A stretch of 64,000 bases of DNA from Sulfurihydrogenibium azorense Az-Fu1. Its GTDB lineage: Bacteria; Aquificota; Aquificia; Aquificales; Hydrogenothermaceae. Below the pieces are notes generated by a model that saw nothing but the letters and a program-made list of their open reading frames with translations, did not search any database and had not been told where the DNA came from. The stretch covers positions 248,001 to 312,000 of the forward strand of contig NC_012438.1 in NCBI RefSeq assembly GCF_000021545.1, given 5' to 3'. The position numbers were made by a program, and so were the translations under genes. This document shows positions 18,051-27,895 of this stretch, in pieces (the first letter of the stretch is position 1; the number at the start of each line of letters is the position of its first letter).

Positions 18051-19148
18051 ATGAAAGGTGTAATTATAGGTGGAGGTATAATAGGCTTATCTATTGCCAG
18101 ACAGCTTTACAAACTTGGGTACGATATAACAATAGTTGAAAAAAATACTCTTGGAAGAGGAGCTTCTTGGGCTGCAGGTGGAATGCTTGCACCACTAGCA
18201 GAAGGTTTAATGGGAGACTTTTTAAAATTTTGTGTTGAAAGTAGAGATATGTATAAATCCTTTGTGGAAGAGATAGAAAAAGAAACAGGTGATAACGTAG
18301 GTTTTTGGGAATGTGGAATTATATATCCAGCCTTTAATGAAGAAGAAAAAGAACTGTTAATAAAGAGAGTTGAGTACTATAAAAAGCTTGGCTATAACGC
18401 TTCTTGGCTTGAAAAAAAAGATATAGAAGATATGGGATACCAGATAGGTAAAGGTATAATAGGAGGAGCTTATTTTCCAGAAGACAAACAGGTTGATAAT
18501 AGAAGATTGGTAATAGCACTGATAAAGTACCTAAAAAAAACAAAAATAGAAATTAGATTATTTGAAAAAGTAAAGTTTATAAATGAGAAAGATGGTATTT
18601 TTAAATCTATAACTACAGAGAAAGGTGAGATAGAGGCAGACTTCTGTATATTAGCAGCTGGAGCTTGGTCTGGAGAACTTGACCCTGTTAACGTTTTTCC
18701 TAAAAAAGGACAGATGTTTTCTTTTAAAACAAAGAAAAAAGAAGAGTTGAAAAATATATTTTACAGTAGAAGAGCCTATATAATACCAAGAAAAGATACT
18801 AACCTCGTGGTTGTTGGAGCTACAGAAGAAAACGTTTTCTTTAAAGAAGGTAATACAGTTGGAGGAATGATACTTTTATTAAAAGGACTTTTAGATACTT
18901 TTCCTTACACAAAGGATTATGAGATTACCGAAACGTGGTACGGTTTTAGACCTGCTACTCCTGATGAATTGCCAATACTTGGAAAGTCAGATGTTAAAAA
19001 CCTATACTATGCAACTGGTCATTATAGAAACGGTATACTACTTGCCCCTATAACTGCAAAACTTATATCAGATTTAATCCATAGAGAAGAAGAAAGCCCT
19101 TACCTTAAAATATTCAGTTTTGACAGATTTAAACATAAGATGGTATAA
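18051..19148 (+). CDS. thiO: Glycine oxidase-like FAD enzyme of thiamine synthesis
   Basis: A 365-residue FAD-dependent amine oxidase of the DAO family. The dinucleotide-binding motif IIGGGIIGLSIA is at the N terminus, and the C-terminal ATGHYRNGILLAP is typical of ThiO. ThiO oxidises glycine to the imine used to build the thiazole of thiamine. No other thi genes are in the window, so the pathway assignment rests on the motifs. Nine bases follow the MBL gene. Confidence 0.88.
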   Translation: MKGVIIGGGIIGLSIARQLYKLGYDITIVEKNTLGRGASWAAGGMLAPLAEGLMGDFLKFCVESRDMYKSFVEEIEKETGDNVGFWECGIIYPAFNEEEKELLIKRVEYYKKLGYNASWLEKKDIEDMGYQIGKGIIGGAYFPEDKQVDNRRLVIALIKYLKKTKIEIRLFEKVKFINEKDGIFKSITTEKGEIEADFCILAAGAWSGELDPVNVFPKKGQMFSFKTKKKEELKNIFYSRRAYIIPRKDTNLVVVGATEENVFFKEGNTVGGMILLLKGLLDTFPYTKDYEITETWYGFRPATPDELPILGKSDVKNLYYATGHYRNGILLAPITAKLISDLIHREEESPYLKIFSFDRFKHKMV

Positions 19149-19181
19149 TTTTAAACTATTTAAAATATTTGGAGGATGTTT

Positions 19182-19727
19182 ATGAAACTACCAGCGAGGC
19201 TGGTGGAGATAGTATCTCACAACATAGCACAAGAACTTTTAGATAAACACCTTGTAGAAGCTGACGACCCAGAAAAATTTAAAAACGATATAACTAATAT
19301 ACTACTGAAAGCTATAGAAGAAGAAAAAGAGATACAAGAAGAAGCTGAAAGGTTGGTAGAAAAACACATAAACCTTATAGATGAAGAGATAAGGTTTAGA
19401 GATGCAGTAAACAAAGTAAAGGAAAAGTTAGCTGAAGAAAGAGGAATACATTTAGACCCTGAAGAAAGGCTAAACCAAATATCCCATAAAATAAAAAAAT
19501 ACCTTGAAACAGAAGACTCTGTAGAGATTTTTGAACATCCAAATAAAATAAGAAGAGTTATCTTAGACAAATTAAAAAAATTAATTAAAGAAGAAAAAGA
19601 GATAGATAAAGAAGTTAGACAAAGAATAAGGTCATACTCTAAAAAGATTATAGAAGGAACTCCTGAGTGGAAGATACTCTACAATAGAATATACGAAGAT
19701 GCTTTAAGAAAAAGAGGACTGATGTAA
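19182..19727 (+). CDS. DUF507 family protein
   Basis: A 181-residue, highly charged helical protein that looks like two tandem DUF507-type halves (MKLPARLVEIVSHNIAQELL and the C-terminal part ending in ILYNRIYEDALRKRGLM). An ATG six bases earlier (19176) overlaps the GGAGG site, so the second ATG at 19182 is the better start. Function is unknown. The protein is predicted soluble, with no metal or nucleotide motifs. Confidence 0.78.
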   Translation: MKLPARLVEIVSHNIAQELLDKHLVEADDPEKFKNDITNILLKAIEEEKEIQEEAERLVEKHINLIDEEIRFRDAVNKVKEKLAEERGIHLDPEERLNQISHKIKKYLETEDSVEIFEHPNKIRRVILDKLKKLIKEEKEIDKEVRQRIRSYSKKIIEGTPEWKILYNRIYEDALRKRGLM

Positions 19728-19758
19728 ATTATCCTCTCCACCTAAGGAGAGAACTTAC

Positions 19759-20385
19759 TTGGAAAATAAACATCCATACTCTGAGCTTGGTTATAAGATA
19801 TTCTTTAAAATAAAACCTTTTTTAAAAAAAATTCTAAGAATAAAAGTCGTAGGAGTGGAAAACATTCCTTTAGAAGGTGGGTGTATAATAGCAGCAAACC
19901 ATAGGAGCCACTTTGACCCTCCTGTAATCAATATAGTATCCCCAAGGCCTGTAATCTTTTTAGCTAAAAAAGAACTTTTTGAAGTCCCTGTCTTAGGATG
20001 GTTTATAAAAAAAGCTGGAACGATACCTGTTAGAAGAGACAGTAGAGATACGGCAGTTATTAAAAAATCTATATCTCTATTAAAGGAAGGTTTTGTTATA
20101 GGTATTTTCCCTGAAGGTTCAAGGGCAAGACCAGGAGAGTTTAGAAAACCTCAGCCTGGTGTAGGATACCTTATAGAAAAAGCAAAAGTGCCAGTTATCC
20201 CTGTTTTAATTGAAGGAACAGATAAAGTACTACCAGTTAACTCAAAATTTCCTAAATTATTCAAGTATAATATTGATGTAATAGTAGGTAAACCTATTAA
20301 ATTTGAGGGTATTTCATCTTATGAACATATTGCAGAAAAGGTTATGCATGAAATCAGAAAGTTAAAAGGAGAACGTCATGGTTAA
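19759..20385 (+). CDS. plsC: 1-acyl-sn-glycerol-3-phosphate acyltransferase
   Basis: A 208-residue acyltransferase that makes phosphatidic acid at the membrane. The catalytic motif NHRSHFD is at residues 47-53 (NHx4D), and the glycerophosphate-binding FPEGSR lies at about 117-122. The start is TTG, preceded by AAGGAGAG. The gene overlaps ispH by 8 bases. Confidence 0.93.
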   Translation: MENKHPYSELGYKIFFKIKPFLKKILRIKVVGVENIPLEGGCIIAANHRSHFDPPVINIVSPRPVIFLAKKELFEVPVLGWFIKKAGTIPVRRDSRDTAVIKKSISLLKEGFVIGIFPEGSRARPGEFRKPQPGVGYLIEKAKVPVIPVLIEGTDKVLPVNSKFPKLFKYNIDVIVGKPIKFEGISSYEHIAEKVMHEIRKLKGERHG

Positions 20386-21241
20386 CATAAAAGTAGCACA
20401 AACAGCAGGTTTTTGTTTTGGTGTAAGAATAGCCGTAGATATGGCTAAGAAAGCTGGGGAACAGCTTGGCCACGCTTATACAAACGGTCCCATAATTCAC
20501 AACAAACAAGTTGTATCTTACTTAGAAAGTATTGGGATAAAAGAGCTTAAAGATTACTCTCAACTAAAACCTGGTGAAACTGTTATTATTAGGTCTCACG
20601 GTGTACCTCCTGAAACGGAAAGACAGTTAAAAAGTATGAATATAAACGTACTAGATGCAACCTGTCCTTTTGTCAAAAAAGTCCACGATAAGGTAAGACA
20701 GCTTGTAGAAGAAGGTTATTTTGTAGTTATCATAGGAGAAGAGGGGCACCCTGAAGTTATAGGTACTTTAGGACATCTTAAAGAGGTAAACGGTCAAGGT
20801 GTTGTTGTAGAAAACTTTGAAGATTTAATAAAAAAAGTCCCTAAGAGAAATAAGATAGGAGTTGTAGCACAGACAACCCAAAGTGAAGACTTCTTTAGAG
20901 AAGCTGTTGGATACTTGGCTGAAAACACTGAAGAGTTAAAAGTTTTTAACACTATATGTGATGCAACATCTGTTAGACAAGAGGAAGTAAAAAAACTTGC
21001 TCCTACTGTAGACGTAATGATAATTATTGGAGGAAAACACAGCGGTAATACACAAAGACTTGCCCAGATATCAAAAGCCTTAAACCCGAACACTTACCAT
21101 ATAGAAACAGCTGAAGAACTTCAAAAAGAGTGGTTTGAAGGAAAAGATAACGTAGGAATATCAGCTGGAGCTTCAACTCCAGATTGGATAATAAACCAAG
21201 TTGTTGAAAAAATAAAACAGTTAAAAGGAGTAACAGCATGA
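20378..21241 (+). CDS. ispH: 4-hydroxy-3-methylbut-2-enyl diphosphate reductase
   Basis: A 287-residue iron-sulfur enzyme for the last step of the MEP isoprenoid pathway. The three cluster Cys are C13 (GFCFGV), C96 (DATCPFV) and C194 (NTICDAT). Conserved HNKQVV and the SxN-type pocket (HSGNTQRL) are present. It overlaps rpsA by 4 bases; the ispH-rpsA pairing, sometimes a fusion, is known in other bacteria. Confidence 0.96.
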   Translation: MVNIKVAQTAGFCFGVRIAVDMAKKAGEQLGHAYTNGPIIHNKQVVSYLESIGIKELKDYSQLKPGETVIIRSHGVPPETERQLKSMNINVLDATCPFVKKVHDKVRQLVEEGYFVVIIGEEGHPEVIGTLGHLKEVNGQGVVVENFEDLIKKVPKRNKIGVVAQTTQSEDFFREAVGYLAENTEELKVFNTICDATSVRQEEVKKLAPTVDVMIIIGGKHSGNTQRLAQISKALNPNTYHIETAEELQKEWFEGKDNVGISAGASTPDWIINQVVEKIKQLKGVTA

Positions 21242-22959
21242 ACGAGTTTGAAAAGTTGATGGAAGAATCTAAAGAATCAGGATTCTACTCAAAAAATCAA
21301 AAAATAAAAGGAAAAGTAGTAAAAGTGACAGAAGACAAAGTCTTTGTAGACATAGGTCAAAAAATAGAAGCTGTTTTAAATAGAAATGAAGATCAAGACG
21401 TAGAAGAAGGTCAAGAAATAGAAGCAGTTTTTACAGGTAAAAGAGATAAAGATGGATATTTTATCCTTTCAAGAAGAGGAATAGTAAATAAAGAAAAACT
21501 ACAAAAACTAAAAGATGCCTTTGAGAATAAAAAGAAAGTAAAAGCAACTATATTAAGTAAGCAAGATAAAGGTTATACTGTTTCTGTTGAAGGGTTTAGA
21601 GGGTTTATGCCTTTATCAGAGTCATCATTAAAAAGAGATGAAAATCTACCTGAAGGCTTTACATTTGAAGCTTATATCGTAAAGTTTGAAGAAAGAGGCA
21701 GAAATCCAAATATAGTCATCTCCAGAAAACAAGCCCTGATAGAAGAAAAAGAGTTAGAAAAAGAAAAGATACTATCGCTGTTAAAAGAAGGTCAAAAAGT
21801 AAAAGCAAAAGTTGTAAAAGTACAACCAAACGGTGCTGTTTTATCAATAGAAGATGTTTTATACGGATTTTTGCCAAAAAGTGAGATATCTTGGGACAAA
21901 AGTAGAAAAGTAGAAGAAGTTTTAAAAGTAGGTGATGAGGTTGAAGTTGTTGTAAAAGAGATAAAAGATAAAAAGCCTATTCTATCCTTAAAACTCTTAG
22001 AAGGTAATCCTTGGGATAAGTTTGATAAAAACATTGGTGATGTTGTAGAGGTAAAGATTAAAGATATAAACAAAGGTGGATTAGTTGTTGATTTAGGACT
22101 ACTGGAAGGCTTTATACCTAACTCAGAGATATCCCACTTTGATTACGTAAAAGCTAAAAAGAATCTAAAAGTAGGTGATACAGTAGTAGCTAAAATATTT
22201 GAAATAGATAAAGAAAAAGGTAAAGTAAAGTTAAGTATAAAACAAGCTCAAGAAAATCCTTTAGAGAAGTTTTTAAAAGAAAATCCGGTAGGTAGCGTAA
22301 TACAGGCAAAAGTAAAAGATGTAAAACAAAAGGTTGCTTTTGTTGATTTAGGAGATATAGAAGGTATAGTAAAACTTCAAGATGTAACAGACAATCCTTC
22401 TATTAAATCAATTTCCTCTCTGTTAAAAGAAGATAAAACCTATAGATTTAAAGTTTTAGGAATTGAAAAAGATAAAGTAGTCCTTGGGATTAAGCAGCTT
22501 TTAGATGATGCATTTAACGATTTTGTCTCAAAACACAAAGTTGGAGATGTTGTTAAAGGTAAAGTTAAAAAACTTATAGAAAAAGGTGCTTTCGTTGACA
22601 TAACTGATGAGATAGAAGGTTTTATACCTGTATCTGAGATATCGAAAGAAAGAATAAAGATACCAAGTGATAAACTTTCTCTACACCAAGAAGTAGAAGC
22701 AAAAATTATAAAAATAGACACTCAAAATAAAAAGATAACTTTAAGTATAAAGCAGCTAATCTTAGACCAAGAAAAGAAAGCACTGGAAGAAGAAAAGAAA
22801 AGACAAGAGGAAGAAAAGAAAAAAGCTGAAGAAGAAGCTAAAAGAAAACTTTTAGAAAAATTATCTCAAAAAGAAGAGAAGAAAGAACCTCAAGGAGAAG
22901 GATTAGGAACACTGGGAGAATTAATAAGGAAAAAACTTATGGAGAGAGAAGGTAAATGA
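21238..22959 (+). CDS. rpsA: 30S ribosomal protein S1
   Basis: A 573-residue protein of tandem S1 RNA-binding domains; I count about six, with typical closers such as GEVELSHFD-like SEISHFD and KLSIKQ. The last about 60 residues are a Lys/Glu-rich tail with no S1 fold. S1 brings mRNA to the ribosome, which matters here because several starts in the window are non-AUG. It is co-translated with ispH and followed by an exchanger gene overlapping by 4 bases. Confidence 0.94.
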   Translation: MNEFEKLMEESKESGFYSKNQKIKGKVVKVTEDKVFVDIGQKIEAVLNRNEDQDVEEGQEIEAVFTGKRDKDGYFILSRRGIVNKEKLQKLKDAFENKKKVKATILSKQDKGYTVSVEGFRGFMPLSESSLKRDENLPEGFTFEAYIVKFEERGRNPNIVISRKQALIEEKELEKEKILSLLKEGQKVKAKVVKVQPNGAVLSIEDVLYGFLPKSEISWDKSRKVEEVLKVGDEVEVVVKEIKDKKPILSLKLLEGNPWDKFDKNIGDVVEVKIKDINKGGLVVDLGLLEGFIPNSEISHFDYVKAKKNLKVGDTVVAKIFEIDKEKGKVKLSIKQAQENPLEKFLKENPVGSVIQAKVKDVKQKVAFVDLGDIEGIVKLQDVTDNPSIKSISSLLKEDKTYRFKVLGIEKDKVVLGIKQLLDDAFNDFVSKHKVGDVVKGKVKKLIEKGAFVDITDEIEGFIPVSEISKERIKIPSDKLSLHQEVEAKIIKIDTQNKKITLSIKQLILDQEKKALEEEKKRQEEEKKKAEEEAKRKLLEKLSQKEEKKEPQGEGLGTLGELIRKKLMEREGK

Positions 22960-23954
22960 TAATTGATTTACTTATTTTAGCTGTAGGGATAGTATTTGTC
23001 TTAGCAGCTGCAGAACTTTTTACCAACGGTATAGAAACACTTGGTCATAGGTTGCAAGTTTCAAAAAATTTTACAGGAAGTGTTTTGGCAGCTGTAGGAA
23101 CGGCTCTTCCTGAAACACTTATACCAATTATTGCTATAATCTTTTTTGCGGGAAACAAGGGACATGATATAGGTGTAGGTGCAATTTTAGGAGCTCCCTT
23201 TATGCTTTCTACTTTAGCTTTTCCGTTGATAGGTTTAACCGTTATTGTTGGATACCTGTTAAAGAAAAGGAGTATATCTTTACATGCGGAAACTACAGGA
23301 CTTAGAAGGGATTTAACATTTTTCTTGTTTGCATACTCTATAGCTTTATTCGTTGTTCCTTTTGAAAGTCATTTTGTAAGGATTTTAACTGCAGTATTTT
23401 TATTGGTTTTATATGTGGTTTACGTTTTCCAAACGTTAAAAGGTGAAAGTGAGGATATGGAAGCTACAGAGCATCTATTCTTTGCACCAAAAAATCCTCA
23501 CCCTCCTATGTGGGTAATAGTATTTCAGGTTGTGTTTTCTTTAGTTATAATGATTGCTGGAGCTCATCTGTTTGTCCACGGGATAGAAAAGATTAGTTTG
23601 GCTTTTGGTTTAGACCCACTTATATTTTCTCTGTTAATAGCACCTATTGCTACAGAACTTCCAGAAAAGATAAACAGTATTACGTGGGTTTGGAGAGGAA
23701 AAGATACTTTGGCAACAGGTAACGTTGCAGGAGCTATGGTATTCCAAAGTACTATACCTGTTAGTTTTGGAATAGTGTTTACGGACTGGAATATAACAGG
23801 ATTGGCACTAATATCTGGTATATTTGCTATATTTTCTGCATTTTTAGTTTTAACTGTATCTTACATTAATAGAAAGTACTTTGCTTACGGATTTTCCTCA
23901 GGGATTGTATTTTTTATAGCATACCTTTATTTAGTTTTAAATGGAGTAAATTAA
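22956..23954 (+). CDS. Sodium/calcium exchanger-family membrane protein
   Basis: A 332-residue membrane protein with about ten helices in two inverted halves. Each half has the acidic alpha-motif: GTALPETLIPI in the first and APIATELPEKINS in the second, as in CaCA cation/Ca exchangers. The ion is not identifiable from sequence. It overlaps rpsA by 4 bases and is followed after 3 bases by accA. Confidence 0.86.
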   Translation: MIIDLLILAVGIVFVLAAAELFTNGIETLGHRLQVSKNFTGSVLAAVGTALPETLIPIIAIIFFAGNKGHDIGVGAILGAPFMLSTLAFPLIGLTVIVGYLLKKRSISLHAETTGLRRDLTFFLFAYSIALFVVPFESHFVRILTAVFLLVLYVVYVFQTLKGESEDMEATEHLFFAPKNPHPPMWVIVFQVVFSLVIMIAGAHLFVHGIEKISLAFGLDPLIFSLLIAPIATELPEKINSITWVWRGKDTLATGNVAGAMVFQSTIPVSFGIVFTDWNITGLALISGIFAIFSAFLVLTVSYINRKYFAYGFSSGIVFFIAYLYLVLNGVN

Positions 23955-23957
23955 ACT

Positions 23958-24902
23958 ATGGATTTGGATAGAGAGCTGCAAAACTTATCAGACCAGATAG
24001 AAGTGCTAAGAGAAAGAATAAAAAACGGAGAGCATCATCTTATAGATGAACTTGTAAAACTTAGAAAGACTTTTAAAAAACTGTCTGAAAAAAAGATGCA
24101 GTCCCTAACTGCATGGGACAGAGTTCAGCTTGCAAGACACCCCAAAAGACCTCACACAATAGATTATATAAATAATATATTTACTGACTTTATAGAACTT
24201 CACGGTGATAGAAGATTTGGAGACGATAAAGCAATAGTGGCAGGATTTGCAAATTTTGAAGGTATACCTGTATGTGTAATAGGACACGAAAAAGGAAAGG
24301 ACACCAAAGAGAAGATCGAAAGAAATTTTGGAATGCCTCATCCTGAAGGCTACAGAAAAGCCATAAGAGTTATGAAACTTGCAGAAAAATTCAAAAGACC
24401 TGTTTTTACTTTTATAGATACCCCTGGAGCCTACCCCGGAATAGGTGCAGAAGAGAGAGGCCAATCTCAAGCTATAGCAGAAAGTCTTATGGTGATGGGA
24501 AGTTTAAGAACTCCTATAATTGCCACAGTAATAGGAGAAGGTGGAAGTGGTGGAGCTTTGGCTTTAGGAGTTGCAGATAAAATCTTAATGTTAGAAAACT
24601 CAATATACTCTGTTATATCTCCTGAAGGCTGTGCTGCTATACTTTTTAAGTCTGCAGAATCAGCTCCAATAGCAGCAGAGAGTTTAAAGATTACAGCCAA
24701 AGACTTGTTAGAGTTAGGCGTTATAGACTGTATAGTTAGAGAACCAAGAGGAGGAGCTCACCTTCAACCTAAAAAGATGTACAGACTCTTAAAGTGGTCG
24801 TTAAGAAATGCTTTAAAACAAGTAGAAAATATAGATTTGGATAAACTTGTAGAGTTAAGACATAAGAAGTTTTACTCAATGGGAAGATTCGCTGAAAAGT
24901 GA
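23958..24902 (+). CDS. accA: Acetyl-CoA carboxylase carboxyltransferase subunit alpha
   Basis: A 314-residue AccA. It has the N-terminal helix (LSDQIEVLRERI), the carboxyltransferase core (TFIDTPGAYPGIGAEERGQ, then GEGGSGGALALGVAD) and the expected length. It transfers CO2 from biotin to acetyl-CoA for fatty acid synthesis, as a complex with AccD. accD is not in the window. Confidence 0.97.
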   Translation: MDLDRELQNLSDQIEVLRERIKNGEHHLIDELVKLRKTFKKLSEKKMQSLTAWDRVQLARHPKRPHTIDYINNIFTDFIELHGDRRFGDDKAIVAGFANFEGIPVCVIGHEKGKDTKEKIERNFGMPHPEGYRKAIRVMKLAEKFKRPVFTFIDTPGAYPGIGAEERGQSQAIAESLMVMGSLRTPIIATVIGEGGSGGALALGVADKILMLENSIYSVISPEGCAAILFKSAESAPIAAESLKITAKDLLELGVIDCIVREPRGGAHLQPKKMYRLLKWSLRNALKQVENIDLDKLVELRHKKFYSMGRFAEK

Positions 24903-25894
24903 AGATACTTCTTTATCAAACAGCATTTTTGGGAGACTTAATACTTACAACCCCCTTAATAGAATCTATAAAAAAAATTTATCCAAGCGCTACCTTAACT
25001 GTAATCTCTAAGCCTTTTGGAAGGGAGGTCTTAAAAAACAATCCTTTTGTTGATAAACTAATTACCTTTGATAAAAGTAAAGACTCTACTTTAGACCTGA
25101 TAAAAACTCTCCGTAGAGAAAAGTTTGATATTGCTATCTCTCCCCACAGGTCCCATAGAGCTTCTTACATTTTATTTTTATCGGGTATTCCAAAAAGAAT
25201 AGGTTTTGATAAAGCTGGTTTTTCTTTCCTTTACACAGACTTAGTCCCTCACCGTTTTGATTCAACCCATGAGATAGATAGAAATCTAAAGCTTCTTGAA
25301 AAACTACCAGATTATAAACCCGATTTGATAGAAAAAAATCCGAAGTTGTATCTTACTCCACAAGAAGATAACTTTTACAAATCTATAAGTTTAAAAGATA
25401 ACTCTTACATAGTAGTAGCACCGGGTTCTAAATGGGAAACTAAAAGATGGACTGATAAAGGCTTTGCAGCTGTAATAGATACTCTAATAAAAAAAGGAGA
25501 AACAGTTGTTTTAATAGGTTCAAGTGAAGATTTAGACTTTGTAGAAAAGATTTTGTCCAAAACAGAAGAAAAGCCTCTTAATTTAGTAGGAAAAACAAAC
25601 TTAAGACAAACTTTTTCATTAATAAAACACTCAAAACTCCTTATATCAAACGACTCAGCTCCTGTTCATATGGCTGTTAGTTTTGACGTTCCTGTTATTG
25701 ATATATACGGGCCGACTGTAAAAGATTTTGGTTTCTATCCTTACAAAAACGGTGTAGTTATAGAAGTTGAAGATCTAAGATGTAGACCTTGTGGACTTCA
25801 CGGACATAAAGTCTGTCCTATAAAAACCCATGACTGTATGGAAAAGATAAAGCCAGAATTTGTACTTGAAAAAGTTGATAAAATATTAAGTTAA
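24899..25894 (+). CDS. waaF: ADP-heptose:LPS heptosyltransferase
   Basis: A 331-residue GT-B glycosyltransferase of family 9. It begins MKILLYQTAFLGDLILTTPL and has VAPGSKWETKRW and LISNDSAPVHMA, matching the LPS heptosyltransferases. The C-terminal CRPCGLHGHKVCPIKTHDCM is a conserved Cys cluster seen in many WaaF-like proteins. It builds the inner LPS core in the cytoplasm. It overlaps accA by 4 bases. WaaC versus WaaF is not fully separable by eye. Confidence 0.87.
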   Translation: MKILLYQTAFLGDLILTTPLIESIKKIYPSATLTVISKPFGREVLKNNPFVDKLITFDKSKDSTLDLIKTLRREKFDIAISPHRSHRASYILFLSGIPKRIGFDKAGFSFLYTDLVPHRFDSTHEIDRNLKLLEKLPDYKPDLIEKNPKLYLTPQEDNFYKSISLKDNSYIVVAPGSKWETKRWTDKGFAAVIDTLIKKGETVVLIGSSEDLDFVEKILSKTEEKPLNLVGKTNLRQTFSLIKHSKLLISNDSAPVHMAVSFDVPVIDIYGPTVKDFGFYPYKNGVVIEVEDLRCRPCGLHGHKVCPIKTHDCMEKIKPEFVLEKVDKILS

Positions 25895-25915
25895 AAATTT
25901 TTAAGAGGTGAGTTT

Positions 25916-27091
25916 ATGGAACTATCCAACAGAATTAAGAAAATTAAACCTTCCCAAACACTTGCAATCACAGCAAAAGCAAACGAATTAAAAGCAAAAG
26001 GAATAGACATTATAAGTTTTGGAGCTGGAGAGCCAGACTTTGATACCCCTGATTTTGTAAAAGAAGCAGCAATAAAAGCCTTAAAAGAAGGAAAAACAAA
26101 GTATACAGCTGCAGCTGGAATACCCCAGTTAAGGGAAGCAATAGCTCAAAAGTTAAAGACTAGAAATAACATAGATTACTCCCCTTCTGAGGTTATAGTA
26201 GTTCCAGGTGCAAAGATGGGATTGTATGAAATATTTGCAATTCTTTTAAATCCCGGAGATGAAGTGATAGTCCCAGCTCCTTACTGGGTTTCTTACACAG
26301 AGCAGATAGCATTAAATGACGGAGAGTCTGTTATACCACAACTTTCAGAAGAAAACGGGTTTGTTTTAACAGCTGATATTGTAGAGTCTTCAATAACTCC
26401 AAAAACTAAGGCACTTGTATTAAACACTCCTTCAAACCCTACTGGCGCAGTAATACCAAAAAAGGAGTTAGAGAAAATAGCAGAAGTTTGCTTAAAACAT
26501 AGTATAATGATAATCTCTGATGAATGTTATGAAGAGTTTTCTTACGGAGAGCCCCATGTAAGCATCGCTTCTCTATCTAAAGAAGTTAGAGAGATAACAT
26601 TTACAGTTGGAGCATTTTCTAAGTCTTACTCTATGACTGGTTGGAGGCTTGGATGGGTTGCAGCTCCTGAAAAGTACATAAAAGCGATGACAAACATCCA
26701 AAGCCAAACAATATCAAACCCCACAACCTTTGCTCAGTATGGAGCTCTTGAGGCTTTAAAAGACAATGGACAGTTTCCTGCAATGATGAGAAGTGAGTTT
26801 ATGAAAAGAAGAGATTACATAGTTGAGGCTTTGAATAGTATAAAAGGAATAAAATGTACAAAACCGGAAGGAGCATTCTACGCATTCCCTAACGTATCTT
26901 ACTACATAAAAGGGGATATAAAAAATGATATAGACCTTACAACTTACCTACTAGAAGAAGGTAAGGTGGCAGTAGTTCCCGGTTCAGCTTTTGGAAAAGA
27001 AGGCTATATAAGACTTTCTTACGCTACATCTATGGAAAATATAAAAGAAGGAGTAGAAAGAATAAAACAAGCCCTTGAAAAATTAGGTTAA
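25916..27091 (+). CDS. aspC: Aspartate aminotransferase, class I
   Basis: A 391-residue PLP enzyme. The Schiff-base Lys is K236 in FSKSYSMTGWRLGW; NTPSNPTGAV (about 170-179) and the C-terminal RLSYATS carry the other cofactor and carboxylate contacts. The form is the subgroup-1gamma aspartate aminotransferase found in thermophiles. Related enzymes can also accept prephenate. A GAGGTGA site precedes the ATG. Confidence 0.92.
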   Translation: MELSNRIKKIKPSQTLAITAKANELKAKGIDIISFGAGEPDFDTPDFVKEAAIKALKEGKTKYTAAAGIPQLREAIAQKLKTRNNIDYSPSEVIVVPGAKMGLYEIFAILLNPGDEVIVPAPYWVSYTEQIALNDGESVIPQLSEENGFVLTADIVESSITPKTKALVLNTPSNPTGAVIPKKELEKIAEVCLKHSIMIISDECYEEFSYGEPHVSIASLSKEVREITFTVGAFSKSYSMTGWRLGWVAAPEKYIKAMTNIQSQTISNPTTFAQYGALEALKDNGQFPAMMRSEFMKRRDYIVEALNSIKGIKCTKPEGAFYAFPNVSYYIKGDIKNDIDLTTYLLEEGKVAVVPGSAFGKEGYIRLSYATSMENIKEGVERIKQALEKLG

Positions 27092-27132
27092 TTTAACAAT
27101 TTTTATAGTTAATCCAATTTAGAGGTAGTGGT

Positions 27133-27894
27133 ATGCAACTACTTGAAGATAGAGTCTCCCATATGGAAGAGATTATTATGAAAATCTTGTACATGCAACA
27201 AGAAACCCAGATAGAGCTTAAAGAACTACAACTTTTACACAAAAAAGCAGAAGAAAGACTTGACCGATTCGAAGCCAGCGTAGAAAAGATGATTGCTGAG
27301 ATAAAGGCTGACACTCAAAACCTCAAGAAAGAAATGGCCGAATTTAAAACAAACATAGAAAAAACTATTACAGAAATGAAGGCCGACACTGAAAGATTTA
27401 AAACAAACATGGAAAAAACTGTTGCAGAAATGAAAATAGATTTTAACAAAAAATGGGGTGAGTTGTCTAACAAGCTGGGAACTATAGTTGAAGACATAAT
27501 CTTCCCAGCTTCAAAGCCGGTTTTAGAAAAGTACTTTAACTGTGAAATAACAGATATACACATGAATAGGAAAAGAAAGAAAGATAATCTAAAAGATGAG
27601 TTTGATGTGATTGCTGTTAGCGACCCTTGTAAAACTGTGTATCTAATAGAAGTAAAAGCAACTCCAAAGGTAGATTATATAAATGAGTTTAAAAATGAAA
27701 AATTAGAAAGATTTAAAGCATTATTCCCGGAGTATGAAAACTATAAACTCGTCCCTATATTTGCATCTTTAAGGTTAGAAGATGATATAGTAAACTACCT
27801 AACAAAAAACAAAATATACGCAATGGCATACAGAGAATGGGAGTATATGGATATATTAAATTTTGATAAACTAAACCAAGAAAGAGGTGAGTAA
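27133..27894 (+). CDS. Coiled-coil protein with PD-(D/E)XK nuclease-like C-terminal domain
   Basis: A 253-residue protein. Residues 1-105 are a long coiled coil with repeated segments built on EKTITEMKADTERFKTNMEK. The C-terminal domain (about 108-250) has D158 and E173-V-K175 (FDVIAV, then YLIEVKAT), the arrangement of a PD-(D/E)XK nuclease core. Homologues are common in Aquificota and cyanobacteria, and their role is unknown. The second half is nearly identical to the protein at 60136-60861, while the coiled coils differ. It is flanked by unrelated housekeeping genes. Confidence 0.75.
   Translation: MQLLEDRVSHMEEIIMKILYMQQETQIELKELQLLHKKAEERLDRFEASVEKMIAEIKADTQNLKKEMAEFKTNIEKTITEMKADTERFKTNMEKTVAEMKIDFNKKWGELSNKLGTIVEDIIFPASKPVLEKYFNCEITDIHMNRKRKKDNLKDEFDVIAVSDPCKTVYLIEVKATPKVDYINEFKNEKLERFKALFPEYENYKLVPIFASLRLEDDIVNYLTKNKIYAMAYREWEYMDILNFDKLNQERGE
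27445..27873. repeat. Long dispersed repeat, copy 1 (nuclease-like domain)
   Basis: About 430 bases here match 60427-60852 with, by eye, roughly 25 differences, most at third codon positions. The match begins at the AACAAAAAATGG codons at the end of the coiled coil and stops near the 3' end of both genes. The upstream coiled-coil halves are not alignable at this level. Confidence 0.85.
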
Positions 27895-27895
27895 A

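Noticed and set aside
27887-27895. GTG start for the thioredoxin lipoprotein
   Set aside because: The GTG overlaps the ribosome-binding site AGAGGTGA of the better-placed ATG at 27896.
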